The notes below the pieces were generated by a model that was not told the DNA's origin, ran no database searches, and worked only from the letters and a program-made list of their open reading frames with translations. Shown here in pieces: positions 1 through 9,834 of a DNA stretch of 64,000 bases. The first letter of the stretch is position 1. Each line of letters opens with the position of its first letter. The DNA comes from Protonemura montana (taxonomy: Eukaryota > Arthropoda > Insecta > Plecoptera > Nemouridae): positions 11,761,001-11,825,000 of the forward strand of contig OX387610.1 of the NCBI GenBank assembly GCA_947568835.1, read 5' to 3'. The translations under genes were made by a program, and so were the position numbers.

Positions 1-204
1 CCAGCGTAAATAGCTTTGATCTATTCCGATAAATAATAGTATTTGCTAATTTAGTTTGTTTCACTGCCACTGCTGATTTTTCTGTCAGAACCATCTCTGT
101 TCCTCGTGATCGGGTTTTCATTCAGGTAGCCATGTCTCTATTAGGATGGTTTATCTTTCGAGGCTAGGTATATCTATCACACAATTAGACTGATATTGAC
201 TGTT

Positions 205-210
205 TTTATT
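205..210 (-). terminator. Poly(A) signal AATAAA of the membrane-protein gene
   Basis: TTTATT on the plus strand reads AATAAA on the minus strand, 21 bases past the stop codon of the upstream membrane-protein gene. Confidence 0.5.
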
Positions 211-230
211 ATTTAAAACAAACAAAAGTC

Positions 231-1428
231 TCACATTCTCAATTCGGTGTTTGACCGTCGGTATCGTGCTAGACGTTGGGCACTGCGGCTTTGCTCAGAA
301 CGCAAAGACATCGCGAACGAGACGTGTTCGTCTTCAGCACGAGTTGTTGCTTTATGCAGTGCAGATAGCCGACACTCTATCGATATCACTGAAAATCAGA
401 TTGAATGTATAGCCACTGTGAGGATATCAATCACATTCTCAAGTTTGCAAATTAATTTCTTTCGGGTAGGTATATAACGTACATATCTTATGCCTTCCTT
501 CTGCATATTAAGAAAGCTTCATAAGGCTATGCCATTAGGATGCAATGAATAAATATTATAACTGTATTATTGATTTCTTTGAGGTTTTGAGAGCTGTTGG
601 TGTATGAGACTTGTGTTATAGCAATTATCAATTGCAGAAAATATTACCCAGAAAAATAAATTCATACTGTTTTATTTCTGTACTACGAGCCCGTCGCTCT
701 CTACCAACCAAGGGGATGGGCATCTTTGAAATCAAAATTGTTACTGCCTGTCAATGAGACCAAACAAGTGTACAAACTTGATTTTGGACTGGTTTTGAGC
801 GCAAATGCTCCCCACTTCTAGTTTTTCTATTGTTTAAAAAAAAATTAGCGATATACTCACAAGCTACCACGACAACAATAGCAAGACAAATGCCAACAAT
901 TACTGGATACACCCAATGAGCTGACTGTTTAGACTTCAAAACTTTGCCATTAGCAGCTGAAACAACAGATATCAAAGCTATAAAAGATTTTTCTTACGTA
1001 GGCCAATCAAAGCGAGCATTTTAATTAAAAGTTAGCTTACACTCCACAGCAAACATACTGATCCTATCGGTTTCGAATTCAAGGAGTGGTTCCGGATGTT
1101 CTGATGCTCTTAAGCACCGGCGGTAAGTTATTCTCGGCCGGAGGGTTCCATAGTGTGTTCCAGCATTGTGACAGTTCCAATTAGCCACTCTTTCCAATCC
1201 AGTCTCCACACTGTGTTGAGGATGTCGTCGGGGCATTGTGAGTGTACAGGGAGAGAAAATGTTGACTCTACCAAGAATGTTTTACGACGTTGTTTCTATT
1301 TGACAAAGCTTTCATATTTTAAAAAAGTCTAATACCTTCTTGGACTGTGCATGACACTAACGTAGGTACTGGACTGCACAGCCGCCTTGAGTTCAAACGA
1401 GCTCCGATTTTCGGCCAATCCCAGAGCA
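231..1428 (-). CDS. Unrecognised single-pass membrane protein (5' end missing)
   Basis: I do not recognise the family. Four minus-strand exons join in frame: 1428-1336, 1210-1041, 956-861 and 388-231 (stop). Each has AG/GT borders and the phases agree (2, 1, 1), which is the main evidence. The joined product starts inside an ectodomain with only a few Cys (WNCHNAG, YRRCLRASEH). It then has a hydrophobic helix (VYPVIVGICLAIVVVVA) and a cytoplasmic tail of about 50 residues rich in Arg, Ser and Ala, ending SNTELRM. This predicts a type I membrane protein. The upstream exon(s) with the signal peptide must lie above 1428 and end in phase 2; I could not place them. A poly(A) signal on the minus strand lies about 20 bases past the stop. 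An open frame on the plus strand at 247-477 is the shadow of the last exon. Confidence 0.6.
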
Positions 1429-2644
1429 CTATTGAAAGGGTTGATATTAGTCTTTGGTTGATATCATTGGTTGATATTATGCACGTGACTCAAGTGACGT
1501 TTGTCAGTTGGTTTTGATGATTTCTGCGTCTTTGATTTCTGCAGTGCTTGGTTAATAATTATAAGAAATGTAGACCGCCTGAGCTTCTAATATGCAGAGG
1601 GTGAGTTTAAAGACAGTTTTGCTTACCTTTAACGTCCGTTTATTGAACCATTCATGAATCAACGAAACGGGATTACCTGACAAACAGAAGATATCTGCTA
1701 AACTAATCTCACCAGTCATTATTCAACAAGTTATTAGCAATCAATCAGTCGCAGTAAGGTTAGCATTGAATTTGAAATATTTGTTCATTGTTTGAAGGTT
1801 ACTTTTGGGATTTAGGACTCGCAGTTAATCAACCAGAAGAAATGTTAACAGACCTCACCAAAAACACTGTACCATTCAGACTTAAAATGCATTCGCTTCA
1901 CATGGTACAAAGCGAAAATGAAGACACAAGTCCACGCACCATCTATAATAGCTAGCAAATTGTCGTCTGTCAACGCCGCGTGATTGATGCCTGTCACTTT
2001 TCACTTGCCGTGAGCGAGATCAAATTGCGGAACGAAACGAAAATCTCGCTGAATGAAGCTGTCAAAACTTGCGCGAAGAATGTGTCACATATCTCAGCTT
2101 GTCGCTTGTCCTTGACCACGTGCAGCCTCGGTCGCGTGACAAGGGAGCCGTGAACCTGACAATGAAAGCTCGACTTCCTTGCTCCAAAGATTATTGGCTG
2201 CGTTTGACACAATGGCCTGGTTCGCCGTCATGCCCGACCCGGCGCCTAGGAGTCCTGCCCAAAGAGCACTCCAACTTTGATCGCTTTGCATCTAAGAGAA
2301 AAACAAACCGAAACTTTAATACATTACCACATTGCGAGATTGTAAATAAACTAAAAGGTCAGCGTGTTAGAAACTCCAAAAAATATGTTTCTGCAGTTTA
2401 AGACGGTGACTTTTATAAGTGGCCAATAATTATAGGAGAATTAAAACAGCCAGGTTCGAAAAAGCGGCTGGATTGCAGGGATTTGTCTTATTGCGTTCAC
2501 TTCGGTTGCCTTACTTTCCTGTAGCATTTGAGTATAACTACCCGCAGCGGGATCACCCTCGGCTCCCTGCCAGGCTATACCAGCTACATCATCAGCCTGT
2601 AATCACCCACAGAGACAGTGCCAACTCAACGAGTGAATGGGATA
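1429..2644. other. Spacer with no supported gene
   Basis: Should contain the 5' exons of the minus-strand membrane-protein gene, but no exon with a start codon and matching phase was found. A short stretch at 1627-1675 (minus) has acceptor and donor, yet carries a stop in the required frame. The overlapping open frames at 1994-2401 on both strands have no domain signal. Confidence 0.4.
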
Positions 2645-3300
2645 AACAAGGCTAAGCGGTGGCAGGTCCTTGGTGCTGTTGGACAGGAGTAGCCAACACA
2701 GTGTGTCAAAGTGACAAGTCTAAGCGGTGGCCGGTCCTTGGTGCTGTTGGACAGGAGTAGCCAACACAGTGTGTCAAAGTGACAAGTCTAAGCGGTGGTC
2801 GGTCTTTGGTGCTGTTGGACAGGAGCAGGCAACACAGTGTGTCAAAGGGACAAGGCTAAGCGGTGGTCGGTCTTTGGTGCTGTTGGATAGGAGCAGTCAA
2901 CACAGTGTATCAAAGGAACAAGGGTAAGCGGTGGCCGGTCCTTTGTGCTGTTGGACAGGAGCAACCAACACAGTGTATCAAAGAGACAAGGCTAAGCGTC
3001 GGCCGGTCCTTGGTGCTGTTGGACAGGAGCAGCCAACACAGTGTGTCAAAGGGACAAGGCTAAGCGGTGGCCGGTCCTTGGTGCTGTTGGACAGGAGTAG
3101 CCAACACAGTGTGTCAAAGGGAAAAGGCTAAGCGGTGGTCGGTCCTTGGTGCTATTGGACAGGGGGAGCCAACACAGTGTGTCAAAGGGACAGGGCTATG
3201 CAGTGGCCGGTCCTTGGTGCTGTTTTGGACAGGAGCAGCCAACACAGTATGTCAAAGGGACAATGCAAAGCGGTAGCCGGTCCTTGGTGCTGTTGGACAG
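2645..3300 (+). repeat. 68-bp minisatellite, array 1 (about 9.6 copies)
   Basis: Head-to-tail 68-bp monomers, each starting near GCTAAGCGGTGGCCGGTCC and containing TTGGTGCTGTTGGACAGGAG and CAACACAGTGTGTCAAAG. Monomers differ by a few substitutions. The array is followed by a piece of 5S-SINE body (GGCCGGCACCGGGTT at about 3307). It lies just upstream of the secreted-protein promoter. Staggered 66-residue open frames arise because 68 is not a multiple of three. Confidence 0.95.
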
Positions 3301-3427
3301 AAACAGGCCGGCACCGGGTTCACCTTCTGCTTCCTAGCCAGACTTTTTCCCCCTCAACCACTAAACATTGTAAAGTACCTAATCAACGACTCGCCTATGA
3401 CGATACGGAATCGCGCAACTAAAAACT

Positions 3428-3455
3428 TGAAACCCCCCTCCCCCCCCCCCCCCCC
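3428..3455. repeat. Poly-C tract
   Basis: Near-pure run of C upstream of a TATA box. A similar run of about 22 C lies at 13685-13706 and a shorter one near 29727. Confidence 0.9.
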
Positions 3456-3479
3456 TTCTCACAGACTCCCACGCGACGC

Positions 3480-3513
3480 TATAAAGTCGGCGTCGGGTTC
3501 GTGCCCCGCCAGT
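3480..3513 (+). promoter_or_regulatory. TATA box and initiator-like site of the secreted-protein gene
   Basis: TATAAAG at 3480-3486 is followed about 30 bases later by an initiator-like CAGT (3510-3513). The first ATG of the next gene is 230 bases downstream, leaving a plausible 5' UTR. It is the clearest TATA promoter in the window and suggests a tissue- or stage-specific gene. The start site is inferred. Confidence 0.55.
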
Positions 3514-3743
3514 AAAACAGATTTACGCCGAAGACAACGTCCTCAGGCTCCTCCGATTTCGGCGTCCCGTCGCGTCGAGGAGTGCGCCTTCCGACGCCAC
3601 CGTCCAGTCGATCTCAGGCTTTATTTGACTTGATTTTTAGCTTAAAGTTTAAAGTTCGTTCAAATTCGCGTGAACCTCCAAGTCAACCTCCAGAAGACCA
3701 GAAAATCAAGAGTTTTCCTCGACGCCTACACTAAGACGGCGTC

Positions 3744-6700
3744 ATGGAGGGTGTCCTAGCACGACTCACGATCGTCGTCGTCTTGCTGGGAAGGGGTGGC
3801 GTCGATGCCGGGCATGCGCTGTTGCCGGGAGAGGCGTTTAACTATCACGGTACGTGGTTTCAGAGTAAGAACCCTTCTGCTGACGCTGGGCGTGCTAGGA
3901 GGTTCTTGGAGATTTCTAATGTAATTTTAAAACCAAACAGGCGGCCATGATTGAGAGACAAAATTCTCCAAAGTTAGGAAAAACAACCCCGTCGGCTGCT
4001 TACAAATATTTGGGTTGGTAAAAACCCTGAGTGTTAATCATCAACAAGAACTTCCCGTGGTGGGTTAATGCCTAAGCTGAGACACGTGATGCCCCCACAT
4101 CTCCCTTGGGGGTAGGGTCCCCGTTAGGCAGGGCGAGATGGGGCAGGGTGGGTTCTTGGCACACTTCAAGCACAGCCATGTTGTGGTTCATACACCACGA
4201 ACATCAGTCAGCGTCAATAGACCAGTGCCACAGGGAGAGCGCCAACACAGTGTGTCAAAGGGACAAGGCTAAGCGGTGGCCGGTCCTTGGTGCTGTTGGA
4301 CAGAAGCAGCCAACACAGTGTGTCAAAGTGACAAGGCTAAGTGGTGGCCGGTTATTAGTGCTGTTGGACAGGAGCATCTAACACAGTGTGTCAAAGGGAC
4401 AAGGCTAAGCGGTGGCCGGTTCTTGGTGTTGTTGGACAGGAGCAGCCAACACAGTGTGTCAAAGGGACAAGGCTAAGCGGTGGCCGGTCCTTGGTGCTGT
4501 TGGACAGGAGCATCTAACACAGTGTGTCAAAGGGACAAGGCTAAGCGGTGGCCGGTTCTTGGTGTTGTTGGACAGGAGCAGCCAACACAGTGTGTCAAAG
4601 TGACAAGGCTTAGCGGTGGCTAGCCCTTGGTGCTGTTGGACAGGAGCAGACAACACAGTTTGTCAAAGGGACAAGGCTAAGCGGTGGCCGGCCCTTGGTG
4701 CTGTTGGACAGGAGCAGCCAACACAGTGTGTCAAAGGGACAAGGCGAAGTGGTGGTCGGTCCTTGGTGCTGTTGGACAGGAGCTGTATGCGTGCTGACAC
4801 CAGGTTCACACTCGACTTCATTCCAGGCACGGGGTACGATGGGGTGATGCTACCTACTGACGGCGCTGTCTACGATGCTGGCTCATACTCGGGAGATGTC
4901 TTGCAAATTGGCGACCATCCAGGGTACACGACTCGGGGAGGACATTACGGGTCTCCGCCCCCCCGAGGGGGGTACCACCATCACCACTACGACGGTGAGG
5001 CTTGGCTGTTGTGCACAGGTTTGGTCCCAGTGAGGAGGAACCAACGAGGCATACACGTATCCATCACTTTAAACACAGTATTAGACTATTTGGCTTGTTT
5101 GACAGTTCTTCTCATTTTAGTCCGCATCACCCAAGCACAACAAAGTTACCAAAAATGGGAACTGTCTTTTTTCCCGAATCTTAGCCATTCACTAATCGCT
5201 CAGGCCTTGACCAAATTTTGGAAACATGAAGTCAATTTGTTGAGCTAAGCTTTGCGTTTCGATTGAGATCTACGTCACTCTAACTGCGCCCCGTAAATTT
5301 AACTTCAGCGCAACGTTTGTATGTACTTGCGGCTCCACACACTTGTAATTACACCTCCGCTGTCTCCCGCCGCAGGACCTCCCTGCGGCCACAGCGAGCA
5401 CCACGACTCTTCTCTCATGGATGCGTTGTTGCACCTGGGCGCGGCCAAGCTGGGGATGGTGGGCGTGGTCAAAGGGGGCGTGGCAAGCCTATTATCTAAG
5501 CTGCCGTGGTTGCTTGTGAAACTGGCTCTCAAGCTGCTTCTTCTCAAGCTGCTCACGCTACCGCTGCTGTTGCCGCTGCTCATTCCGTTGGCCACTGCGT
5601 TTCTACCGCACCTAGCGGATAAGGTTCGAAGTTGGTCTGGTTCTTGCGGTTGTAAAATAAGTCTCGGAAGACTATAGCTGTCTCAAAAATGTATGCCCAA
5701 ACGGGGACCAAGTGTCGGGGGCAACCTATCGCGGGTGTTGCTCTAACTTATTGAGCTACTTGGACACTGGCTTTTTGAGACGATTTTAGTGTATTTGATG
5801 AGAATGACGGATCTCCAAGGAGTAGAACCAAGAGGCTATAAATACTCATTTTCTAGTGACGCTATATCACGTCACAACCTGTCAATCTCGAGTAACTCTA
5901 ATTTGACGTTGGATGCGTTAATTTTTAGAAGAAATCTTATTTAAATTGCAAACGCTTGCAATATGCGGGGTATTTTATTGTTATAGCGTTCATAATAATA
6001 AAATACCCCGCGCACTGCAGAGCTTGCAATTTAAATAAGATTTCATCTAAAAAGAATGGGAAGTTTTTTGATCCATTATTACAAACACTACTTCCGTAAT
6101 ATCACAGCACTAAATTTAATTAAATGTTGCATCGTTTATATTTTGGATTAGTATTTATATCCCTCCTGAGCTTGTATGTGCCGTGCTATGCACAAACTAA
6201 CGCACGGCAACCGTCTTCAGTTCTCGTGCTGCGGCGGAGACGGCGACGACGACGATGGAAACTCGACGCGAAGCTTTGCGCGGATGGCGCATCGAGCGCT
6301 GGCGGCCGACCGATGCTTCGAGCGCGCGGCCTGTGAACTCGGTGCACTCAATTCCCCATCCCAGCATAACAAGCCTGTGTTGTGGTAAGATGAAACAAAA
6401 TATACCTCCTCGGTTCCATTGTCGTTCTGGTACTTATACAGAAGTGCAGCCAGGGCTGCGATTATATAGCTGTCGTGGTTTTGATATTACTCTTTTTGAA
6501 AACAGATTCATAATTGCACCCCTGGCTGAAGTATACTGTATTTTCAAATAACTTTAAGCACTACTTTGGTACTAACTCTTTATTTTCAAGCTATGCTTAG
6601 TAAAAATAATTTTTACTTTAAAAAAAACAATTTCTCTGAAAAAATGAAGCAACTCTGGGACCAATAAAATATGTTTGTCTCAATGCACTGTTTGATTGTA

Positions 6701-7806
6701 TGCAATTCTTGGGAGCTATTTTTTTTTTTTATTATATTGAACCAAGGAAACAAATTTGAATAGGTATATTAATGCAATCCTTGGAAGGGGATAACAGCTC
6801 GTCGAGAAATGAGACGCAAATTTAGCAATTTGGAATTGATGCAAATTAAAAAAAAATTCAATAATACTAAAAAAAATATGAGAATTCCGTAGATACATTC
6901 TGCCCCACTAACCCAGGTTGGTCGAATCCCCTTTCTGTTCAGTCTAGTAAATTTTGAAATGTAATTTTTACTCCAACAATCACAACATTTTCATCAGAGG
7001 CCTAAAGCACCTCCAAAACCCCTTTTACAACCTCGAGGAATATCGCGCCACAACAACACAACACGGACCCCTGAACTTCCACAATGAAGACTAATTATTA
7101 TAAACTATCATATCGTTGAGTGTAGGTTATAGGTAGAGTTTCAACGTCAATGTTACAGTCTCTGCGTGAAAGATGGCAGCCAAATGACCACCTTACCGAC
7201 AAAAATGCAGAGTACCGGAACATCACGTTAAGTGGAGCCTCTGTCGTCTGAATTTTAATTTCGATATTTCTCGTAGGGTAACTCGCTTTTGAGACTTTTC
7301 ATGCTCAAAAAATCTCCATCAATGTTTACCTCAACGATTGATATACACATAACGATATTAAAAAGCGAGTAACCTACGATAAATATCGAAATTAAATTTC
7401 ATACGACAGTGGCTCCACTTAACGTGACGTTCCGGTACTCTGCATTTTTGTCGGTAAGGTAGTCATTTAACAGCCATTTTCACGCAGAGACTGTAACATT
7501 GACGATGTTTCTCTACCTATAACCTACACTCAACGATCATACCATAATTACTATTAAGCTCATACAGATATAATGTACCTGTCCGCAGCAATAAGTAAAC
7601 TGAAACCAACGATTGAACACCGCCAATCCTTCATTTCCAGGGCGCTGAGTGCGATGATGCGGAGCGATGAAGGTGCCGTCAGACTCCGCAGCTACAAGGA
7701 GGCGTACGTCGTCGGCTTGACAGAGCGTACATGTGATCGTGAAGTCTACCCTTGCGATCTCAACGGCCTTGTAAGGACCATGGCCACTCCCGACCGAGAA
7801 CGTTAG
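3744..7806 (+). CDS. Secreted Gly/Tyr/His-rich protein with Leu/Lys hydrophobic segment and Cys-rich C-terminus, 283 aa
   Basis: Five exons: 3744-3849, 4827-4994, 5376-5623, 6221-6384, 7641-7806; all phases agree. I do not recognise a named family. The overall plan (signal peptide, low-complexity linker, Leu/Lys block, paired Cys) resembles arthropod extracellular proteins such as Osiris-like ones, but no defining motif was seen. Visible parts: signal peptide (LTIVVVLLGRGGVDA); a Gly/Tyr/Asp region ending in YHHHHYDG; a long Leu/Lys/Pro block from about residue 112 to 170 with SLLSKLPWLLVKLALK and LLPLLIPLAT; an acidic stretch with a Cys pair (SCCGGDGDDDDGNS); and a C-terminal part with CFERAACELGA and two further Cys. 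Acid and Cys residues flanking an amphipathic block suggest a processed or membrane-active secreted protein (inference). The third donor (AAG/GTTCGA) is weak. Intron 1 holds minisatellite array 2. Confidence 0.78.
4241..4782 (+). repeat. 68-bp minisatellite, array 2 (8 copies), in intron 1 of the secreted-protein gene
   Basis: Same 68-bp monomer as at 2645-3300. The left flank (GACCAGTGCCACAGGG, about 4219) matches the 3' part of the 5S-SINE. The right flank (about 4783-4826) matches the SINE body and runs directly into the exon 2 splice acceptor at 4825-4826. The last monomers share an open frame with exon 2, so intron retention would stay in frame for about 200 bases. Confidence 0.95.
5675..6052 (-). 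mobile_element. tRNA-derived SINE with palindromic tail
   Basis: On the minus strand a tRNA-like head is visible: an A-box-like TAGCTCAATAAGTTAGAGC region, then the family's CACCCGCGATAGG, then a decayed B box. The head is flanked by TGTCTCAAAAA and TTTTTGAGACG. The adjoining 5935-6050 is an inverted repeat of two arms containing CAAACGCTTGCAAT and ATAAAATACCCCGCGC around a short centre. The same arms recur at 10680, 36285, 36610 and 42185. Lies in an intron of the secreted-protein gene. Confidence 0.75.
6995..7110 (+). mobile_element. Short LINE 3'-end fragment (possible)
   Basis: CAAAACCCCTTTTACAACCT and the following bases resemble the 3' coding end of the LINE fragment near 61940, giving a similar peptide (QNPFYNLEEY against QNPFYSLEGY). 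Decayed and too short to classify alone. Confidence 0.35.
7115..7534. mobile_element. Foldback MITE, Mutator-like by target duplication, copy 1
   Basis: A 420-bp palindrome with arms of about 190 bp, starting GTTGAGTGTAGGT and ending with its complement. Flanking 9-mers TATCATATC and GATCATACC match at 7 of 9 positions, consistent with an old 9-bp target-site duplication. A second copy lies at 51145-51569. It has no coding capacity. It sits in the last intron of the secreted-protein gene. Confidence 0.85.
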
Positions 7807-9834
7807 CGATACTCGTTTTCTATATATTTTTTATTTATTTGTAACGTGACAATGGAGTGGATGGAATTGAGGTCTTAAAAATGGGTTTATAGATAGTCAA
7901 AGTCTCAGCGCTATAGTATAATACAGACCGATGAAAATTTTAGTTGCTACTAGGTTTTTTTTGTTATTTCATGTAGATTTATTTCATTCGAGACTGGCGT
8001 ATACTCACTTTATCTTTATTAATGCTTAACCTCAACGACTGATGTTCATGTATCGATATTAAGATTCTTTATTATTGAATCGTAGTTTGCAAAAAAGGCC
8101 GGCAGCAAGCACCATCTGGTGAGGCTATAGAACGATCAACATTAGCGCTAGCACTTGTGACGTATTTTAAACCCAATGGTCTAAGTTAGTATGCCAGGGC
8201 CATGCGGTGGGTGCCTGACATAGGTATGCTCTAATTTATACAATGTAAATACTGATTTGAACTCGAAAACTTAGAACTACGCTCTAAAAAACTGATTTTT
8301 TAAGGCGGTACAATTTTTATATTTATTGGATAGACCATCTTGGAAAAAGGAGTAACTGATGAAACAAACTATGATAGTTAACCGGCCTACAGGTATTGGG
8401 TCCATATTTTTAAATACTAATACTAATGTTAGGAAAGGATAGTCGTCGGTTTGAGAAAGGTAGCTTTGCATTGTTGTCTTTATGGAAATTATCTGCATTC
8501 AAAATTTTGTACTGGGTTCGTGCTAAATAACCAAACTAGACTTTATTCATCTGTGCTAAGTCTAATACCACTTTAAAAATCTTGCCAATACTCCAGATAC
8601 TCAAGCAAATTAATTAAAAACAGACCAACCAACTAACCCATTATTGTCACGCTAAAAATGACCCTTGTTAAAGGCTAAGCCCAAATCTCACAGTAAAATT
8701 AAGATGGTAATTGTGTTTTGGTAGCTATTTATATCTTATTTATGACTTTGATTTAAGACCGGAAAGGAAGACCTTTGCGGTCTGCTATGCTCGTTGACGT
8801 TAGATTTTAGATAATTTAAAAACAAAATTGTAATAAAGCATAATTGTAAGCATTATTATAAGCAATAATAATTGCAAATCTGTTTCAATAAATAAATTAA
8901 AAAAAAAGGCGGTCATGCAAAAAGATTTTCACTGGCAATCACTTTGGGAATTAATTGGACTTGCTCTATGACTCACTCAAACTCCCATTGATCCTATTTT
9001 CAAAGAAAAGTTGGCAACGAGGCAAGGTAACAAGAGACTAGCAACACAGCAATAAAACTAGCAAAACTAGCAACACTCTTGCTCTGAAACCTACTTGTGC
9101 TGCAAAATACCCCACAGGCAGTTCCTGGACCCAGTTCCTCTGGTGTGTATTTATTTACTAAGTCATTACTATCTCTACCAGTGACAAAGCCAACTCGCAA
9201 AAACTTATCTATCCTCGACAAGTGCGCCACGCAAGGCCATTCTTCATCTCCGGTAAGTTGAGCTCCTTATCTCTTTTCTTCTTCACCACAACATCATCCT
9301 GCCTCTTGGCATCCTACTCGCATTGACATCAACGATTGATATAGACATGAGTCTAAAAACCATCATTTTGATACACATGAATCGATATTTATTTAAAGAA
9401 GTTTGTTAACAGAACAGACTCAAACACCATCTGGTGGCCACAACCATTACCACGTGTTGGAGGCTGTAGAAGATTTAAAATTAGCGCTGTGACTCTGTTT
9501 AACGTTAAATCCAATGCTTCCTTTCTTTCCAGTTCTTCTGACAAAAAGATAATAATAATAATAATAATATATGTTTATTGCATGAATAGTTATTAATACA
9601 TGCAAAGAGTCACATTCAATTCAGTGGTATTAAAAATCTATCTCCTAACATCACATTTTGCTGTTCCATGCAGATTGACAAGGAAGGAGCGTGGATTTCG
9701 AGGTTGGCACACGAAACGGCTCGAATTGTGAGAAGAGTAAAACATTTATTAGCCTAGTGCGCCGCAAATCTCTGTACACTTGCAAAGCCCCGCTTACGGA
9801 GACGGGGTGAGGGGAGCTGCTTGCAATTGGTCGC
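7807..9834. other. Intergenic spacer, repeats only
   Basis: AT-rich. It holds short relics of a dispersed repeat (CTCAACGA..TGAT..CATG near 8030 and 9330, and GACATGAGTCTAAAAACCATC at 9346) and an AAT/ATA microsatellite near 9550. No supported gene. It should contain the 3' UTRs of the flanking genes. Confidence 0.4.

Noticed and set aside
247-477. 76-residue open frame on the plus strand
   Set aside because: Shadow of the minus-strand last exon of the membrane-protein gene, which fits in phase with three other exons.
1627-1675. Possible upstream exon of the membrane-protein gene
   Set aside because: Splice borders are good, but the frame needed to join the next exon contains a stop.
2069-2401. 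110-residue open frame with a competing minus-strand frame
   Set aside because: Neither strand shows a domain, signal peptide or splice site in a matching phase.
2727-3337. Overlapping 63-95 residue open frames rich in W, C and Q in the 68-bp arrays (also at 4106-4656, 22127-22487, 40906-41576)
   Set aside because: They are the three frame shifts of one 68-bp tandem repeat; frame and peptide follow from the monomer and no start, domain or splice signal supports a protein.
4616-5248. 210-residue open frame running from array 2 through exon 2 of the secreted-protein gene
   Set aside because: It shares the frame of exon 2, but the acceptor at 4826 and phase match with exon 1 explain the exon, and the upstream part is minisatellite.
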